A DNA stretch of 64,000 bases from Lysobacter stagni (lineage in GTDB: Bacteria; Pseudomonadota; Gammaproteobacteria; Xanthomonadales; Xanthomonadaceae). The DNA is taken from positions 1,186,001-1,250,000 of the forward strand of contig NZ_JASGBI010000001.1 in NCBI RefSeq assembly GCF_030053425.1. The letters run 5' to 3'. Below the pieces are notes generated by a model. It saw nothing but the letters and a program-made list of their open reading frames with translations, was not told the origin of the DNA and ran no database searches. A program made the position numbers and the translations under genes. Shown piece after piece: positions 44,640 through 54,307 of the stretch (its first letter is position 1; each line of letters begins with the position of its first letter).

Positions 44640-45155
44640 ATGGCCCAGCTTCCGATTCTCGAATTCCCCGATCCGCGCCTGCGCACCGTCGCCGCGCCGG
44701 TCGATCCCGCGCGCGTGGCCTCTGCGGAGTTCCAGACGCTGCTGGACGACATGTTCGAGACCATGTACGAGGCCCCGGGCATCGGGCTGGCCGCCAGCCA
44801 GGTCGACGTGCACCAGCGTTTCATGGTGATCGACATCAGCGAAGAGAAGAACCAGCCGATGGTCTTCATCAACCCGGAGATCCTTGCCCGCGATGGCGAG
44901 CAGGTCTACCAGGAAGGCTGCCTGTCCGTGCCGGGCATCTTCGCCGACGTGACCCGCGCCAACCGCATCACGGTGAAGTTCCTCGACCGCACCGCGCAGG
45001 AACGCACGCTGGACGTCGATGGCCTGCTGGCCGTGTGCATCCAGCACGAGATGGACCACCTGGCCGGCAAGTTGTTCGTCGACTACCTCTCGCCGCTCAA
45101 GCGCGAGATGGTCCGCAAGAAGCTGGCCAAGGCGCGCCGCCAGGCCGCCGCGTAA
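44640..45155 (+). CDS. def: peptide deformylase
   Basis: 171 residues. The three PDF motifs are intact: GIGLAASQV near 48, EGCLSVP near 92 (metal-binding Cys) and [12 protein letters not shown] near 133 (two metal-binding His and the catalytic Glu). The enzyme removes the formyl group from nascent proteins at the ribosome. It is the first gene of def-fmt-rsmB, the usual order in gammaproteobacteria. Confidence 0.97.
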   Translation: MAQLPILEFPDPRLRTVAAPVDPARVASAEFQTLLDDMFETMYEAPGIGLAASQVDVHQRFMVIDISEEKNQPMVFINPEILARDGEQVYQEGCLSVPGIFADVTRANRITVKFLDRTAQERTLDVDGLLAVCIQHEMDHLAGKLFVDYLSPLKREMVRKKLAKARRQAAA

Positions 45156-45282
45156 GGAACAGCGGCAGCAGGACGGGGAACCCGGCTTCCGGGCCACCCC
45201 TGCACCCGCACGAGCTCGCGACGGCCCCATCCGGGCCCGCCTCGCGTTCCCATATCCGCCTCATCCATCCCGGTTCCCGCCC

Positions 45283-46203
45283 ATGCGCATCGTCTTCGCC
45301 GGCACTCCCGACTTCGCCGTTCCGTGCCTGCGCGCCGCCGCGCAGCGTGGCGAAGTGGTTGCCGTGTACACCCAGCCGGACCGCCCGGCCGGGCGCGGGC
45401 GCGAACTCACGCCGTCGCCGGTCAAGCGCGAGGCCCTGTTGCGCGGCATCGAGGTGGTGCAGCCCGAGAACTTCCGCACCGCGCTCTCGAAGCAAGCACT
45501 GCGCGCGCTGCAGCCGGACCTGATGGTCGTGGTCGCCTACGGGCTGATCCTGCCGCAGTCGGTGCTCGACATTCCCACCTACGGTTGCTGGAACGTGCAT
45601 GCCTCGCTGTTACCGCGCTGGCGCGGCGCCGCGCCGATCCAGCGCGCCATCGAGGCCGGCGACGCCCGTACCGGCGTGTGCCTGATGCAGATGGAAAAAG
45701 GGCTGGACACAGGCCCGGTGCTGCTGTCGCAGGCCATCGACATCCACGACAACGACACCGGCGGCCAGTTGCACGACCGTCTGGCCGAGCTGGGCGCGAG
45801 CGTGCTGGCCGACGGACTGGGCCTGCTGCGCGCAGGCATCCGTCCGGTGCCGCAACCGCAGCCGGAAGAAGGCGTCACCTACGCGCACAAGCTCGACAAG
45901 GCCGAAGCGAAGCTCGACTGGTCGCAACCGGCGCACGCGCTGGCCAATCGCGTGCGCGCGTTCAATCCGTGGCCGATGGCCGAGGCGGTCGTCGCCGGCG
46001 AGCGATTGCGCCTGCATGGCGCGATCGCGCTGGACGAAGCGCATGCGGCCGCGCCGGGCACGCTGCTGCGCGCCACGCGCGAGGGGCTGGACGTCGCCTG
46101 CGGCGAAGGCGTGCTGCGCGTGCGCGTGCTGCAGCGCGACGGTGGCAAGGCGATCACCGCGGCCGATTACCTCAACGGGCGTCCGGACCTGAGGACGCCA
46201 TGA
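45283..46203 (+). CDS. fmt: methionyl-tRNA formyltransferase
   Basis: 306 residues from the ATG at 45283 ([16 protein letters not shown]). Folate-site residues are in [29 protein letters not shown], with the typical [11 protein letters not shown] next to it. The C-terminal OB-type domain binds the tRNA ([16 protein letters not shown]). The enzyme formylates initiator Met-tRNA with 10-formyltetrahydrofolate. Its stop overlaps the rsmB start by ATGA. Confidence 0.97.
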   Translation: MRIVFAGTPDFAVPCLRAAAQRGEVVAVYTQPDRPAGRGRELTPSPVKREALLRGIEVVQPENFRTALSKQALRALQPDLMVVVAYGLILPQSVLDIPTYGCWNVHASLLPRWRGAAPIQRAIEAGDARTGVCLMQMEKGLDTGPVLLSQAIDIHDNDTGGQLHDRLAELGASVLADGLGLLRAGIRPVPQPQPEEGVTYAHKLDKAEAKLDWSQPAHALANRVRAFNPWPMAEAVVAGERLRLHGAIALDEAHAAAPGTLLRATREGLDVACGEGVLRVRVLQRDGGKAITAADYLNGRPDLRTP

Positions 46204-47498
46204 GCAGCGGCGCGACTCCGCGGGCGGTGGCCGCGCGCGTGATCGACGCGGTGCTCAATCGTGGCCGTTCGCTGAAGGCCGAACTCGCGCAGGCGCTGCC
46301 GTCGCTGCCCGATCCGCGCGACCGCGCGCTGGTCGAAGCGATCTGTTTCGCCGTGTTGCGCCAGCCGGCCCGTTACGAAGCGGCGTTGTCCGCGTGGGTA
46401 CCGCGCCCGCTGCCGCGTCGCGACAGCGAGCTCAAGGCGCTGCTGTTCGCGGGCTTCGCGCAGTTGGATCCGCTTGCGTTGCCCGCGCATGCCGCAGTGG
46501 CCGCGACGGTGGAAGCCGCCCGCGCGCTGGGGCGCAAGCACCAGGCCGGGCTGGTCAACGCATTGCTGCGCCGTGCGCAGCGCGAAGGTATTCCCGCGGG
46601 CGACGCGCACGCGCACTGGCCACGCTGGCTGCGCGATCGCATCGCCGCGGACTGGCCGCAGGACGAACGCGCCGTGCTGGACGCCAGTGCGATCGAGCCG
46701 CCCATGTGGCTGCGCGTGAACCTGCGCCGCCAGACGCGCGAGGCCTACGTCGCACGATTGTCCGAAGCCGGCATCGTCGCGCACGTCGAGGCCGAGTGGC
46801 CCGAAGCGTTGCGTCTGGACGAAGCGGTGCCCGTGGCCGCGTTGCCGGGGTTCGCCGATGGCGACGTGTCGGTGCAGGACCTCTCCGCGCAGCAGGTGGT
46901 GCAGGCGTTGTCGCCGCCGCACGGCGCGCGCGTGCTCGACGCCTGCGCCGCGCCCGGTGGCAAGACCGCGCACCTGCTCGAACACGATCCCTCGCTGCGC
47001 ATGACCGCGCTGGACGTGGAAGCGTCGCGCCTGGAGCGCGTGCGCGCCAACCTGCGCCGCATCGGTGTGGTCGCGGACGTGACGCTCGAAGCGGCCGACG
47101 CCGCCGACACCCGCACGTGGTGGGACGGCGTCGCGTTCGATGCGGTACTGCTGGATGCACCCTGTTCGGCCACGGGCATCGTGCGCCGGCAGCCGGACGT
47201 CCTGCAGCACCGCCGCGCCTCGGACCTGGATTCCTTGATCGCCACGCAGGCGCAGCTGCTCGATGCGCTGTGGCCCACGCTCGCGCCCGGCGGCGTGCTG
47301 CTGTACGCGACCTGTTCGATCCTGCGCGCGGAGAACGAAGCGCAGATCGCGGCCTTCCTGACGCGCACGCCGGACGCCGTCGCCGAGCCGCTGGACGAAC
47401 GCCTCGGCCGGATCGCCGGTGCAGGCCGACAGCGCCTGCCGGGCGAGCAGGGCGCGGACGGGTTCTACTACGCGCGTTTGCGCAAACGGCCCTTGTAA
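46200..47498 (+). CDS. rsmB: 16S rRNA (cytosine-967-C5)-methyltransferase RsmB
   Basis: 432 residues (E. coli 429). An N-terminal NusB-like RNA-binding domain (about 8-140) is followed by the SAM-dependent methyltransferase: [48 protein letters not shown] with the general Cys, and the catalytic Cys in YATCSI. The enzyme methylates C967 of 16S rRNA. It overlaps fmt by 4 nt and is the third gene of the operon. Confidence 0.96.
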   Translation: MSSGATPRAVAARVIDAVLNRGRSLKAELAQALPSLPDPRDRALVEAICFAVLRQPARYEAALSAWVPRPLPRRDSELKALLFAGFAQLDPLALPAHAAVAATVEAARALGRKHQAGLVNALLRRAQREGIPAGDAHAHWPRWLRDRIAADWPQDERAVLDASAIEPPMWLRVNLRRQTREAYVARLSEAGIVAHVEAEWPEALRLDEAVPVAALPGFADGDVSVQDLSAQQVVQALSPPHGARVLDACAAPGGKTAHLLEHDPSLRMTALDVEASRLERVRANLRRIGVVADVTLEAADAADTRTWWDGVAFDAVLLDAPCSATGIVRRQPDVLQHRRASDLDSLIATQAQLLDALWPTLAPGGVLLYATCSILRAENEAQIAAFLTRTPDAVAEPLDERLGRIAGAGRQRLPGEQGADGFYYARLRKRPL

Positions 47499-47542
47499 CC
47501 CGCTCCGACATCCGTCTCACAAGCCGCGGCTATCATCCGCGC

Positions 47543-49213
47543 ATGCCGAAGACCCCCGCCGCCCGCGACACCTGGTTGTTCTGGATCATCGCCCTGCTGG
47601 TACTGGGTGCCGGACTGGGCCTGCGCGATCCCTGGCCCGCCGACGAGCCGCGCTTCGCCCTCGTGGCCAGGCACATGGTGGAAAGCGGCGACTGGCTGTT
47701 CCCGCACCGCGGGCATGAGCTGTACTCGGACAAGCCGCCGTTGTTCATGTGGTTGCAGGCGATCTTCCATTCGCTGTTCGGCAACTGGCGCGTCGCCTTC
47801 CTGCTGCCCTCGCTGCTCGCCGCGCTGGGCACGCTGTGGTGCGTGGTCGACCTGGGCTCGCGACTGTGGACACGCCGCGTGGGCGTGTATGCCGGTTATG
47901 CGTTGCTGTTCGCGATGCAGTTCACCTGGCAGTCCAAGAAGGCGCAGATCGATCCGCTGGTGGTGTTCTGGATCACGCTGGGCAACTACGGCCTGTTGCG
48001 CCATGTGCTGCAGGTCGCACGCAATCGTGGGCCGGACTGGCCGATGTGGATGCTGGGCTGGGCCGCCGCGGCCCTGGGCGTCATCACCAAGGGCGTGGGC
48101 ATCATCGTGCTGCTGATGTTGTTGCCGGCCGGCATCGCCTCGCTGCGCGGCTGGGACGTGAAGGTGCATGTGCGCGATCCGAAGTTCTGGCTCGGCCCGC
48201 TCGCCTTCGTGCTGGCCGCGTGCGTGTGGCTGGTGCCGATGCTGATCGCCGCGCTGGGCAACACCAGCCCGGACTACCGCGCCTACGTCGACGACATCCT
48301 GCTGCGCCAGACCGCGAAGCGGTATGGCTCGTCGTGGGATCACGGCCAGCCGGTGTGGTACTTCCTGGAAGTGATGGCGACGATGTGGCTGCCGACGGTG
48401 CTCGCGTTGCCGTGGGCGATTCCCGCCTGGCGTCGCCGCCTGCGCCGTCGCGATCCGCGCTACCTGCTGCCGTTGGCGTGGTGGGTGCTGGTGCTGGTGT
48501 TCTTCTCCATCCCGGGCGGAAAGCGCGACATGTACATCCTGCCCGCGCTGCCGATGATGGCGCTGGCGCTGGGACCGCTGCTGCCGGGGCTGCTGCGACG
48601 ACGCGGCGTGCAGCGCACGGTGTCGGTCTTCACCTGGGTGTTCGCCGGCGCGATGCTGCTGGGCGGGTTGGCGATGTGGTTCGGCGATCCGGGCTTCGAG
48701 CGCCGTTTCGTTGCCGAACGCAGCCTGGAGGCCGAAGCGCGCGCGCTGGCCGCGTGCATTGCCGCGCTGGGATTCTTCGGCGTGGGCAGCCTGCTGTGGA
48801 TCGGCCGTCGCCGTCCGGTAGTGGCGATGCTGGCCACGCTCACCGCGGTATGGGTGGTGTTCGGCCTGGCCATCGCGCCGCTGCTCAATGATTCCTCGTC
48901 CTCGCGCGGCCTGATGACCGAGGTGGGACGACGCATCGGGCCGGACGCGGAACTGGGCCTGGTCGCCTGGCGCGAGCAGAACCTGTTGATGGCCGACCGG
49001 CCCGTCACCGAGTTCGGCTTCAAGGTGCTGTTCGACGAACAGATGCAACGCGGCCTGGCGTGGCAGCGCCAATCACCGGGCACGCGATGGCTGCTGGTGC
49101 AGGATGTCGCGTTGGCCGCGTGCATCGACGGCACGCGCACCCAGCACCTGGGCAATGCCAACCGGCGCGGCTGGACGCTCGTGCCGGGTGCCGCCAGCGA
49201 AGGCTGTCACTGA
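47543..49213 (+). CDS. GT-C family glycosyltransferase (ArnT/PMT-like)
   Basis: 556 residues with about a dozen membrane helices. The start (MPKTPAARDTWLFWIIALL) is 44 nt after rsmB. The first periplasmic loop has LRDPWPADEPRFALVARHMVESGDWLFPHRGHELYSDKPPLFMW, with the Asp/Glu-Pro-Arg pattern used by ArnT and PMT enzymes for the lipid-linked sugar donor. A large C-terminal soluble part follows (RRIGPDAELGLVAWREQNLLM). The likely reaction is transfer of a sugar from polyprenyl phosphate to lipid A or to a polysaccharide. It begins the polysaccharide region that continues downstream on the other strand. Confidence 0.85.
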   Translation: MPKTPAARDTWLFWIIALLVLGAGLGLRDPWPADEPRFALVARHMVESGDWLFPHRGHELYSDKPPLFMWLQAIFHSLFGNWRVAFLLPSLLAALGTLWCVVDLGSRLWTRRVGVYAGYALLFAMQFTWQSKKAQIDPLVVFWITLGNYGLLRHVLQVARNRGPDWPMWMLGWAAAALGVITKGVGIIVLLMLLPAGIASLRGWDVKVHVRDPKFWLGPLAFVLAACVWLVPMLIAALGNTSPDYRAYVDDILLRQTAKRYGSSWDHGQPVWYFLEVMATMWLPTVLALPWAIPAWRRRLRRRDPRYLLPLAWWVLVLVFFSIPGGKRDMYILPALPMMALALGPLLPGLLRRRGVQRTVSVFTWVFAGAMLLGGLAMWFGDPGFERRFVAERSLEAEARALAACIAALGFFGVGSLLWIGRRRPVVAMLATLTAVWVVFGLAIAPLLNDSSSSRGLMTEVGRRIGPDAELGLVAWREQNLLMADRPVTEFGFKVLFDEQMQRGLAWQRQSPGTRWLLVQDVALAACIDGTRTQHLGNANRRGWTLVPGAASEGCH

Positions 49214-49221
49214 CGCCGCAG

Positions 49222-50346
49222 TCAGCGGCGCGATTCGACCAGTCGGCGGTACACCGCTTCGGTGCGCTCGACGAAGCGGCTCACGTCGAATTCGCGCTGC
49301 GCGCGTTCGCGGGCCTTATGGCCCATGGTCGGCAGGCGTTCGCGCTGCGCGAGGATCTGCGACAGCCGCTCCGCCAGTTGTTCCGGATCGCGTGTCGGCG
49401 TCAGCCAGCCTTCTTCGCCGACGGTGATGTTCTCCGGCAATCCGGCGTAGTCGGTGAGCAGCACCGGCTTGCCCATCGCCATCATCTCGCGGCATGCGAA
49501 AGAGATGGTCTCCACGTCCCAGGACAGCACGAAGCCCAGGTCGATTGCCGCCACCATGGGGCGGGTGTCCTGCAGCACGCCGGCAAAGCGCACGTGCGAT
49601 GACAGGCCGAGTTCGGCGATGCGCGCGAGCTTCGCCTCGGATGGCGGGCGACCGGCGATGACCACGCGCACGGCATCGCGCACCTGCGCCGGTGCGATCG
49701 CCAGCGCTTCGACCAGGTCCATCCAGCCTTTGTAATCGGCGGTGCCGGCGTTGCTGCCCAGCAGCAGCGCGTCGGGCGCATCGGCCAGCCAGCGCGCGCG
49801 TTCGCGTGCGGCCGCTTCCTGCGGCCACGGTTGCCAGTGCGTCACGTCGATGCCGTTGTGCACCACGTCCAGTTCGCAGCGGCGGTACGGCGTGTGCTGC
49901 AGTTCGCGTCGGGTGAACTCGCACACGCCGATCACGTCGTCGGTGCGTCGCGCGCGCAGCCACTGGCCGATGCCGCGCATCGGCTTGGTGTTGTGCTTGG
50001 TCAGCACGACGATCGGACGGGGACGCACTCCGGACAGCGCGGACAGCACCAGGCGATGATCCGCCGAACCATTCACGTGCACGATGTCGAACGCGTTCTC
50101 CTGCAGTTGGCGCCGCAGCTGGCGCTTCGCGCGCAGTCGCGCCGGCAGGCGCTTGAGGCCGTTGGGAAAGGGCTGGTCGAGCACGTGGACGCCCGCGATG
50201 GCGCGCGCTTCGCGGTTCAGCCGGCTCGACGCGGGTGCGGCGACGTGGATCTCGTGGCGACCGGCAAGGGCCGACGCTAGCGTGCGGATGTAGGTCGTGT
50301 GGCCGCCACCGTCGCCGTCGTGGAAGTTGGTGTAGAGGATCTTCAT
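49222..50346 (-). CDS. GT4-type glycosyltransferase
   Basis: 374 residues. GT-B fold: the N-terminal half begins MKILYTNFHDGDGGGHTTYIRTLASAL, and the C-terminal half has LLLGSNAGTADYKGWMDLVEAL, RVVIAGRPP and the nucleotide-sugar site SFACREMMAMGKPVLLTDYAGLPENI (an E-x-x-A-x-G-x-P-V pattern). It should add a sugar to an LPS core or polysaccharide in the cytoplasm. The start overlaps the stop of the upstream GT2 gene (ATGA), so it is co-translated with the cluster. Confidence 0.88.
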   Translation of the reverse strand: MKILYTNFHDGDGGGHTTYIRTLASALAGRHEIHVAAPASSRLNREARAIAGVHVLDQPFPNGLKRLPARLRAKRQLRRQLQENAFDIVHVNGSADHRLVLSALSGVRPRPIVVLTKHNTKPMRGIGQWLRARRTDDVIGVCEFTRRELQHTPYRRCELDVVHNGIDVTHWQPWPQEAAARERARWLADAPDALLLGSNAGTADYKGWMDLVEALAIAPAQVRDAVRVVIAGRPPSEAKLARIAELGLSSHVRFAGVLQDTRPMVAAIDLGFVLSWDVETISFACREMMAMGKPVLLTDYAGLPENITVGEEGWLTPTRDPEQLAERLSQILAQRERLPTMGHKARERAQREFDVSRFVERTEAVYRRLVESRR

Positions 50347-51185
50347 GGACGCGCGGACGCGCTGCCGAGCAGGTCGGTGTGCGTATCGATGCCGCGCTCG
50401 CAGCGCGTGATGCGCTCGTTCCGCGTCTGCTGGAACAGGCGGTTGTTGGGCAGGTCCATGTCGTTCACGTCGACCGGCGCGCGCGAGCGGTGCCACAGGT
50501 GCGCGGCCAGCGCGGCCCATTTCAGCGGACGGCGGCGCAGCCCGGCGTTCTCCAGCCGTGCGGCCAGCTCCCGGTCTTCCGCGCCGTAGCCTTCCATGCG
50601 TTCGTCGAAACCGTTGACGCGCAGCAGGTCGTCGCGCCAGAAACTCATGTTGCAGCTCATCACGCGTCCGCCGTTGCGCGATCGCGACTTCAGCCGCGCC
50701 AGCCACGGTTGCCGGAAGGCGTAGTGCCGGCGCGTGCCGTCGAACTCATGGAAATCCGCCTTCGCCCAGGGCGCGAACACCGGCGCCTTGCCCTGCAGCA
50801 GGCGCTGCGATTCGGCCTGGGTGGCCTTGATGCGGCCGCCCTGGAGGAAGAAGCCGCGCTCGGCCAGGGCTTCATGGTCGGCGATGAACTGCGGATGCAG
50901 GACCATGTCGCCGTCGAGGATGATCACGTAGTCGCCGCGTGCGGCGGCGATGCCACGGTTGCGGCAGCGAGCGGCACGGAAACCCATGTCTTCCTGCCAC
51001 ACATGGCGCACCGGCATCGGCAGCGTGGCGGCATGTCGCACGACCACATCGGCGGTGTCCGGCCCTGAGCCGTCATCGGCCACCAGTACCTCGTCGGGCA
51101 GTCGCACCTGACGGGCGATGCTGGCCAGCACGAGATCGAGTGCTTCAGGCCAGTTGTAGGTGAGGACGACCAGGGAGATCTTCAT
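50343..51185 (-). CDS. GT2-type glycosyltransferase (paralog A)
   Basis: 280 residues. The GT-A core has ISLVVLTYNWPEALDLVLASI, VADDGS, the DxD-type metal site YVIILDGDMVLHP and the acceptor region MSFWRDDLLRVNGFDERMEGYGAEDRELAARL. It is clearly similar to the GT2 gene two positions upstream, including the ending with LPNN.L...TR. It overlaps both neighbours by 4 nt. The sugar and acceptor are not known; LPS or capsule assembly is inferred from the O-antigen-ligase-like neighbour. Confidence 0.88.
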   Translation of the reverse strand: MKISLVVLTYNWPEALDLVLASIARQVRLPDEVLVADDGSGPDTADVVVRHAATLPMPVRHVWQEDMGFRAARCRNRGIAAARGDYVIILDGDMVLHPQFIADHEALAERGFFLQGGRIKATQAESQRLLQGKAPVFAPWAKADFHEFDGTRRHYAFRQPWLARLKSRSRNGGRVMSCNMSFWRDDLLRVNGFDERMEGYGAEDRELAARLENAGLRRRPLKWAALAAHLWHRSRAPVDVNDMDLPNNRLFQQTRNERITRCERGIDTHTDLLGSASARP

Positions 51186-52387
51186 CGGGATCCGTCGTCG
51201 CCGGTGGGCGAATCCTGTCGCTTGAGCGCGAAGCCGAGTGCGATCGGCAACCACAGCACGAGCCAGCCGGGCCTGGGGCTGTCGAGCAGGTGCGGCAAAT
51301 CGAACTGCACCATGATCATCGCGAAGACCCAGGTGGCCAGCACGAGTCGGCCGATGGGCTGTTGCCGGTGGACCCAGCCGCGCCACGCGACGGCCAGCCA
51401 GATGCCCGACCACAGCACCAGCCCCACCAGTCCCAGCTCCACCGCCAGCTGGCTGAACAGGTTGTGCGCATGGGTGAGCAGTTCCTTTCCGGCGCGGATC
51501 GTGAACTCCGAGCCCTGGCCCAGACCGATCACCGGATGCGCGCGGAACAGGTCCCACGCGCCCTGCATGATCGCCGGGCGCAGCGACCAGCCGCGCTGGA
51601 TCAGCGAGGGCAGGTACAGCAGCCCGCACGCCACGCCGACGCCGATCACGATCACGCCCGAGCGCCACGGCCGGCGATGGCGCGTGAGGGCCAGCGTCAG
51701 CAGCGCGGCGAACATGGCCGCCCATGCGCTGCGCGTGAAGGTGAGCAGCACGAACATCGCGAGCACGACCCACGCGGCCGCCTTGGCGACGCGCATGCGC
51801 CGGTCCGGCGTGCGCCACACGCTCAGCCACAGCAGCGCCGCCCCCATCGCCGCGGCGGCGAGGTTGGCATTGGACATCACGCCGAAGCCTGCCTGCCGGG
51901 CATCCGCGTTCGGATGTGTCTGATACCAGGCGATCGCCACGACCGCGACCGCGGCGAGCGCGAAGGCGCAGGTGGTCAGCAGACGCTCGATCACCGCCTC
52001 GTCGTTGCCCGTGCCGCGGAACCAGCCGTACAGGAACACCGCGATGCTCAGGTTGCGTGCGATCTCGTCACCGTAACGGTGCGTCTGGCTCCACAGCAGC
52101 GACAGGCAGCCCCACGCGAGCAACGCCAGCACCGCCGGAACCAGCGGCTGGCGCCAGAACGCGACGGCCTGTCCGGGGCGCGTGAGCGCGAAGAGTGCAG
52201 GGACGTACAGCGTCAGCAGGACGATGTACTGGTACGGCTTGCCCGGGTTGAGCGAAGGGCCGGCGGGCATGAGCGCCATGCCGATGACCAGCCACAGCAG
52301 GCCGATGCGCAGCCACACACCGATCGCATCGGTCGATGCGCCGGCCGCCAGGTCCGTGGCCGGATGGGAGAGCGGATTCCACTTCAT
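51182..52387 (-). CDS. O-antigen ligase (WaaL)-like membrane protein
   Basis: 401 residues from the ATG at 52387 (MKWNPLSHPATD). About ten membrane helices. The large periplasmic loop near residues 290-330 has FRAHPVIGLGQGSEFTIRAGKELLTHAHNLFSQLAVELGLVGL, where the H-N-x-x-x-x-x-x-x-E-x-G pattern is the hallmark of the O-antigen ligase/polymerase (PF04932) family. The enzyme would join or polymerise a lipid-linked polysaccharide on the periplasmic face. It sits between two paralogous GT2 genes in one co-translated run. Confidence 0.86.
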   Translation of the reverse strand: MKWNPLSHPATDLAAGASTDAIGVWLRIGLLWLVIGMALMPAGPSLNPGKPYQYIVLLTLYVPALFALTRPGQAVAFWRQPLVPAVLALLAWGCLSLLWSQTHRYGDEIARNLSIAVFLYGWFRGTGNDEAVIERLLTTCAFALAAVAVVAIAWYQTHPNADARQAGFGVMSNANLAAAAMGAALLWLSVWRTPDRRMRVAKAAAWVVLAMFVLLTFTRSAWAAMFAALLTLALTRHRRPWRSGVIVIGVGVACGLLYLPSLIQRGWSLRPAIMQGAWDLFRAHPVIGLGQGSEFTIRAGKELLTHAHNLFSQLAVELGLVGLVLWSGIWLAVAWRGWVHRQQPIGRLVLATWVFAMIMVQFDLPHLLDSPRPGWLVLWLPIALGFALKRQDSPTGDDGSR

Positions 52388-52392
52388 GATGC

Positions 52393-53280
52393 TCAGCCGG
52401 CCTGCGGCCTCAGATCCGCGGGCGGTTCCGCGAACTCGGCGGCGTGTCGTGAAAGTCCCTGTTCGGTGCGCACGCTTCCCTGTCGCCTCGTTTCGTAGAG
52501 CAGTTTGTTGTTGGGCAGTTCCGGATCGGCCGGATCGGCCGGACCCGCACTGCCGTGTTCCAGGTGCAGCGTCAGTGCCGCGAACTTGATCTGGCTGCGA
52601 CGCAGGCCGGCATGCTGCAGGCGTGCGTCCAGCTCCAGGTCCTCGCTGCCGTAGCCGACCATGCGTTCGTCGTAACCGTTGACGCGGACCAGGTCCTCGC
52701 GCCAGAAACTGACGTTGCAGCCCATCGGATGACCGGAGGCGCGCGCCTTCAATCGCGCCAGCCACAATGCGCGCACCGAATGGTGGCGGCGACCGTAGTG
52801 GTAGGTGCTGCGGTTCTTGTCGTCGCGATAGTAGGCATCGACGAACCAGCCGAAGCGCACCGGGCCGCCGCCGAGCAGGCGCTTGGCCTCGGCCGCGGTC
52901 GTGCGGATGCGCGTGCCCTGCAGGAATCGACCCGGTCGCGCCAGCGCGAGGTGGTCGGCGACGAACTCCGGATGCAGCAGCATGTCGCCGTCGAGCTGGA
53001 TCACGTAGTCGCCGCGCGCCGCCGCAAAGGCGCGGTTGAGCGCGCGCGCGCGCCGGAAGCCCTCGTCGGGTTGCCAGACGTGGCGCAGCGGCACGGGGAA
53101 GTCCTTGGCGATCTCGCGCAGCATCGCGCCCGTGTCCTCGCGCGAGCCGTCGTCGGCCACGATCACCTCGTCCGGCAATCGCTGCTGCGCCGCTACGCTT
53201 TTCAGCACCAGCGCCAGCGCCTCTTTCCAGTTGTAGGTGCAGATGACGAGCGAGACGGTGGGCGAGGACGGTCCGGGCAT
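52393..53280 (-). CDS. GT2-type glycosyltransferase (paralog B)
   Basis: 295 residues from the ATG at 53280 (MPGPSSPTVSLVICTYNW). The frame continues upstream but without homology. The GT-A core has SLVICTYNWKEALALVLKSVAAQQRLPDEVIVADDGS, the metal site YVIQLDGDMLLHPEF, and MGCNVSFWREDLVRVNGYDERMVGYGSEDLELDARL. The same residues appear in paralog A, so the two arose by duplication and differ in their C-termini. It is the most upstream gene of the four-gene run. Confidence 0.88.
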   Translation of the reverse strand: MPGPSSPTVSLVICTYNWKEALALVLKSVAAQQRLPDEVIVADDGSREDTGAMLREIAKDFPVPLRHVWQPDEGFRRARALNRAFAAARGDYVIQLDGDMLLHPEFVADHLALARPGRFLQGTRIRTTAAEAKRLLGGGPVRFGWFVDAYYRDDKNRSTYHYGRRHHSVRALWLARLKARASGHPMGCNVSFWREDLVRVNGYDERMVGYGSEDLELDARLQHAGLRRSQIKFAALTLHLEHGSAGPADPADPELPNNKLLYETRRQGSVRTEQGLSRHAAEFAEPPADLRPQAG

Positions 53281-53478
53281 ACGGCTCTCTGGGCCAGGGG
53301 TGGATCGCTCCGGAAGGCGGATGCCCGCCGGCACAGGGATGCGCCGGTGTTCCGGTCGAGGCCGCCCGTATCGTACGCGGTCGCCCGTGTACTGGCAGCG
53401 GTCCCCGCGAAGGTCGTGCGCGAAACCGCGACGCTGTCGAAGCTCCAGCGTTCCGCGGAGCCCGGGCTCAGGTCGGGT

Positions 53479-54253
53479 TCATCGTTCCGGCGTGGTCACG
53501 GGCTGCCCGTTCTGCAGCATCCACAGCATGATGGTCTTCTGCCGGACATAGTTGGCGCGGACGTAGGCGTAGACCAGGCCGTGCCAGCCGTCGAGGAAAC
53601 CGCCGCGCAGGACATACCCGCGCCAGAAGCGCCAGGCCGGGGACAGCACCAGCTTGCCCAGCGTGGCGCGCTTGCCGCGGGCGAAGTCGTGCTCGGCCAT
53701 CATGCGGGCGTAGCGCTGGGTCTTGAGCAACTGCTGCTCGAGCGATCGGTAGGGGTAATGGATCAGGTCGCCGCCCAGCGTGCGCACCGGACCGTCCACG
53801 CTGGCCGCCTCGTGCACTTCGCGCTTGCCGCGCCAGCCGCCGCGGCGGCGGTCGAACAGGCGCAGCACCCGGTCCGGGTACGCGTTGCCGTGCCGCAGGA
53901 ACTTGCCGAAGTACTCGCTCAGGCGGGCGAAACGGTAGCCTGCGGCGTCGGCGAAGCCGTGCGCGCGTTCGGCCTCGATGGACGTGCGAAGCGCATCGCC
54001 CACGCGTTCGTCCGAATCCAGGCACAGTACCCAGTCGTGCGTGGCCTGCTCGATGGCGAACTGTTTCTGGCTGCGGAAGCCGTCGAAGGGCCGCTGGACC
54101 ACGCGCGCGCCCAGCTCGGTGGCGATCCGGACCGTGGCATCGGTGGAATGGGAATCCACCACCACCACCTCGTCGCAGAACGACAGCGACGCGATGCAGT
54201 CGGCGATGCGGTCCGCCTCGTTGAACGCGATAATGCAGGCCGAGATCGGACAT
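53479..54253 (-). CDS. GT2-type LPS core glycosyltransferase (WaaE-like); start region broken or non-canonical
   Basis: The frame gives ISACIIAFNEADRIADCIASLSFCDEVVVVDSHSTD, the standard beginning of this GT2 family, then RPFDGFRSQKQFAIEQATHDWVLCLDSDERV, HGNAYPDRVLRLFDRRRGGWRGKREVHE and a hydrophobic C-terminal part. No ATG, GTG or TTG lies in this frame before ISAC, up to a stop at about 54314-54316. The only nearby ATG (54253) is one base out of frame; removing a single T would give M-P-I-S-A-C. The first in-frame GTG (54168) would delete the nucleotide-binding strand. Either a frameshift (real or a sequencing error) or a rare start codon is involved. It is divergent from the next gene. Confidence 0.7.
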
Positions 54254-54307
54254 GCCGCTCGCGACGTGGCCGGCGTTTGGGGCGTCGATGGATTCGAGGA
54301 AGCGTTG

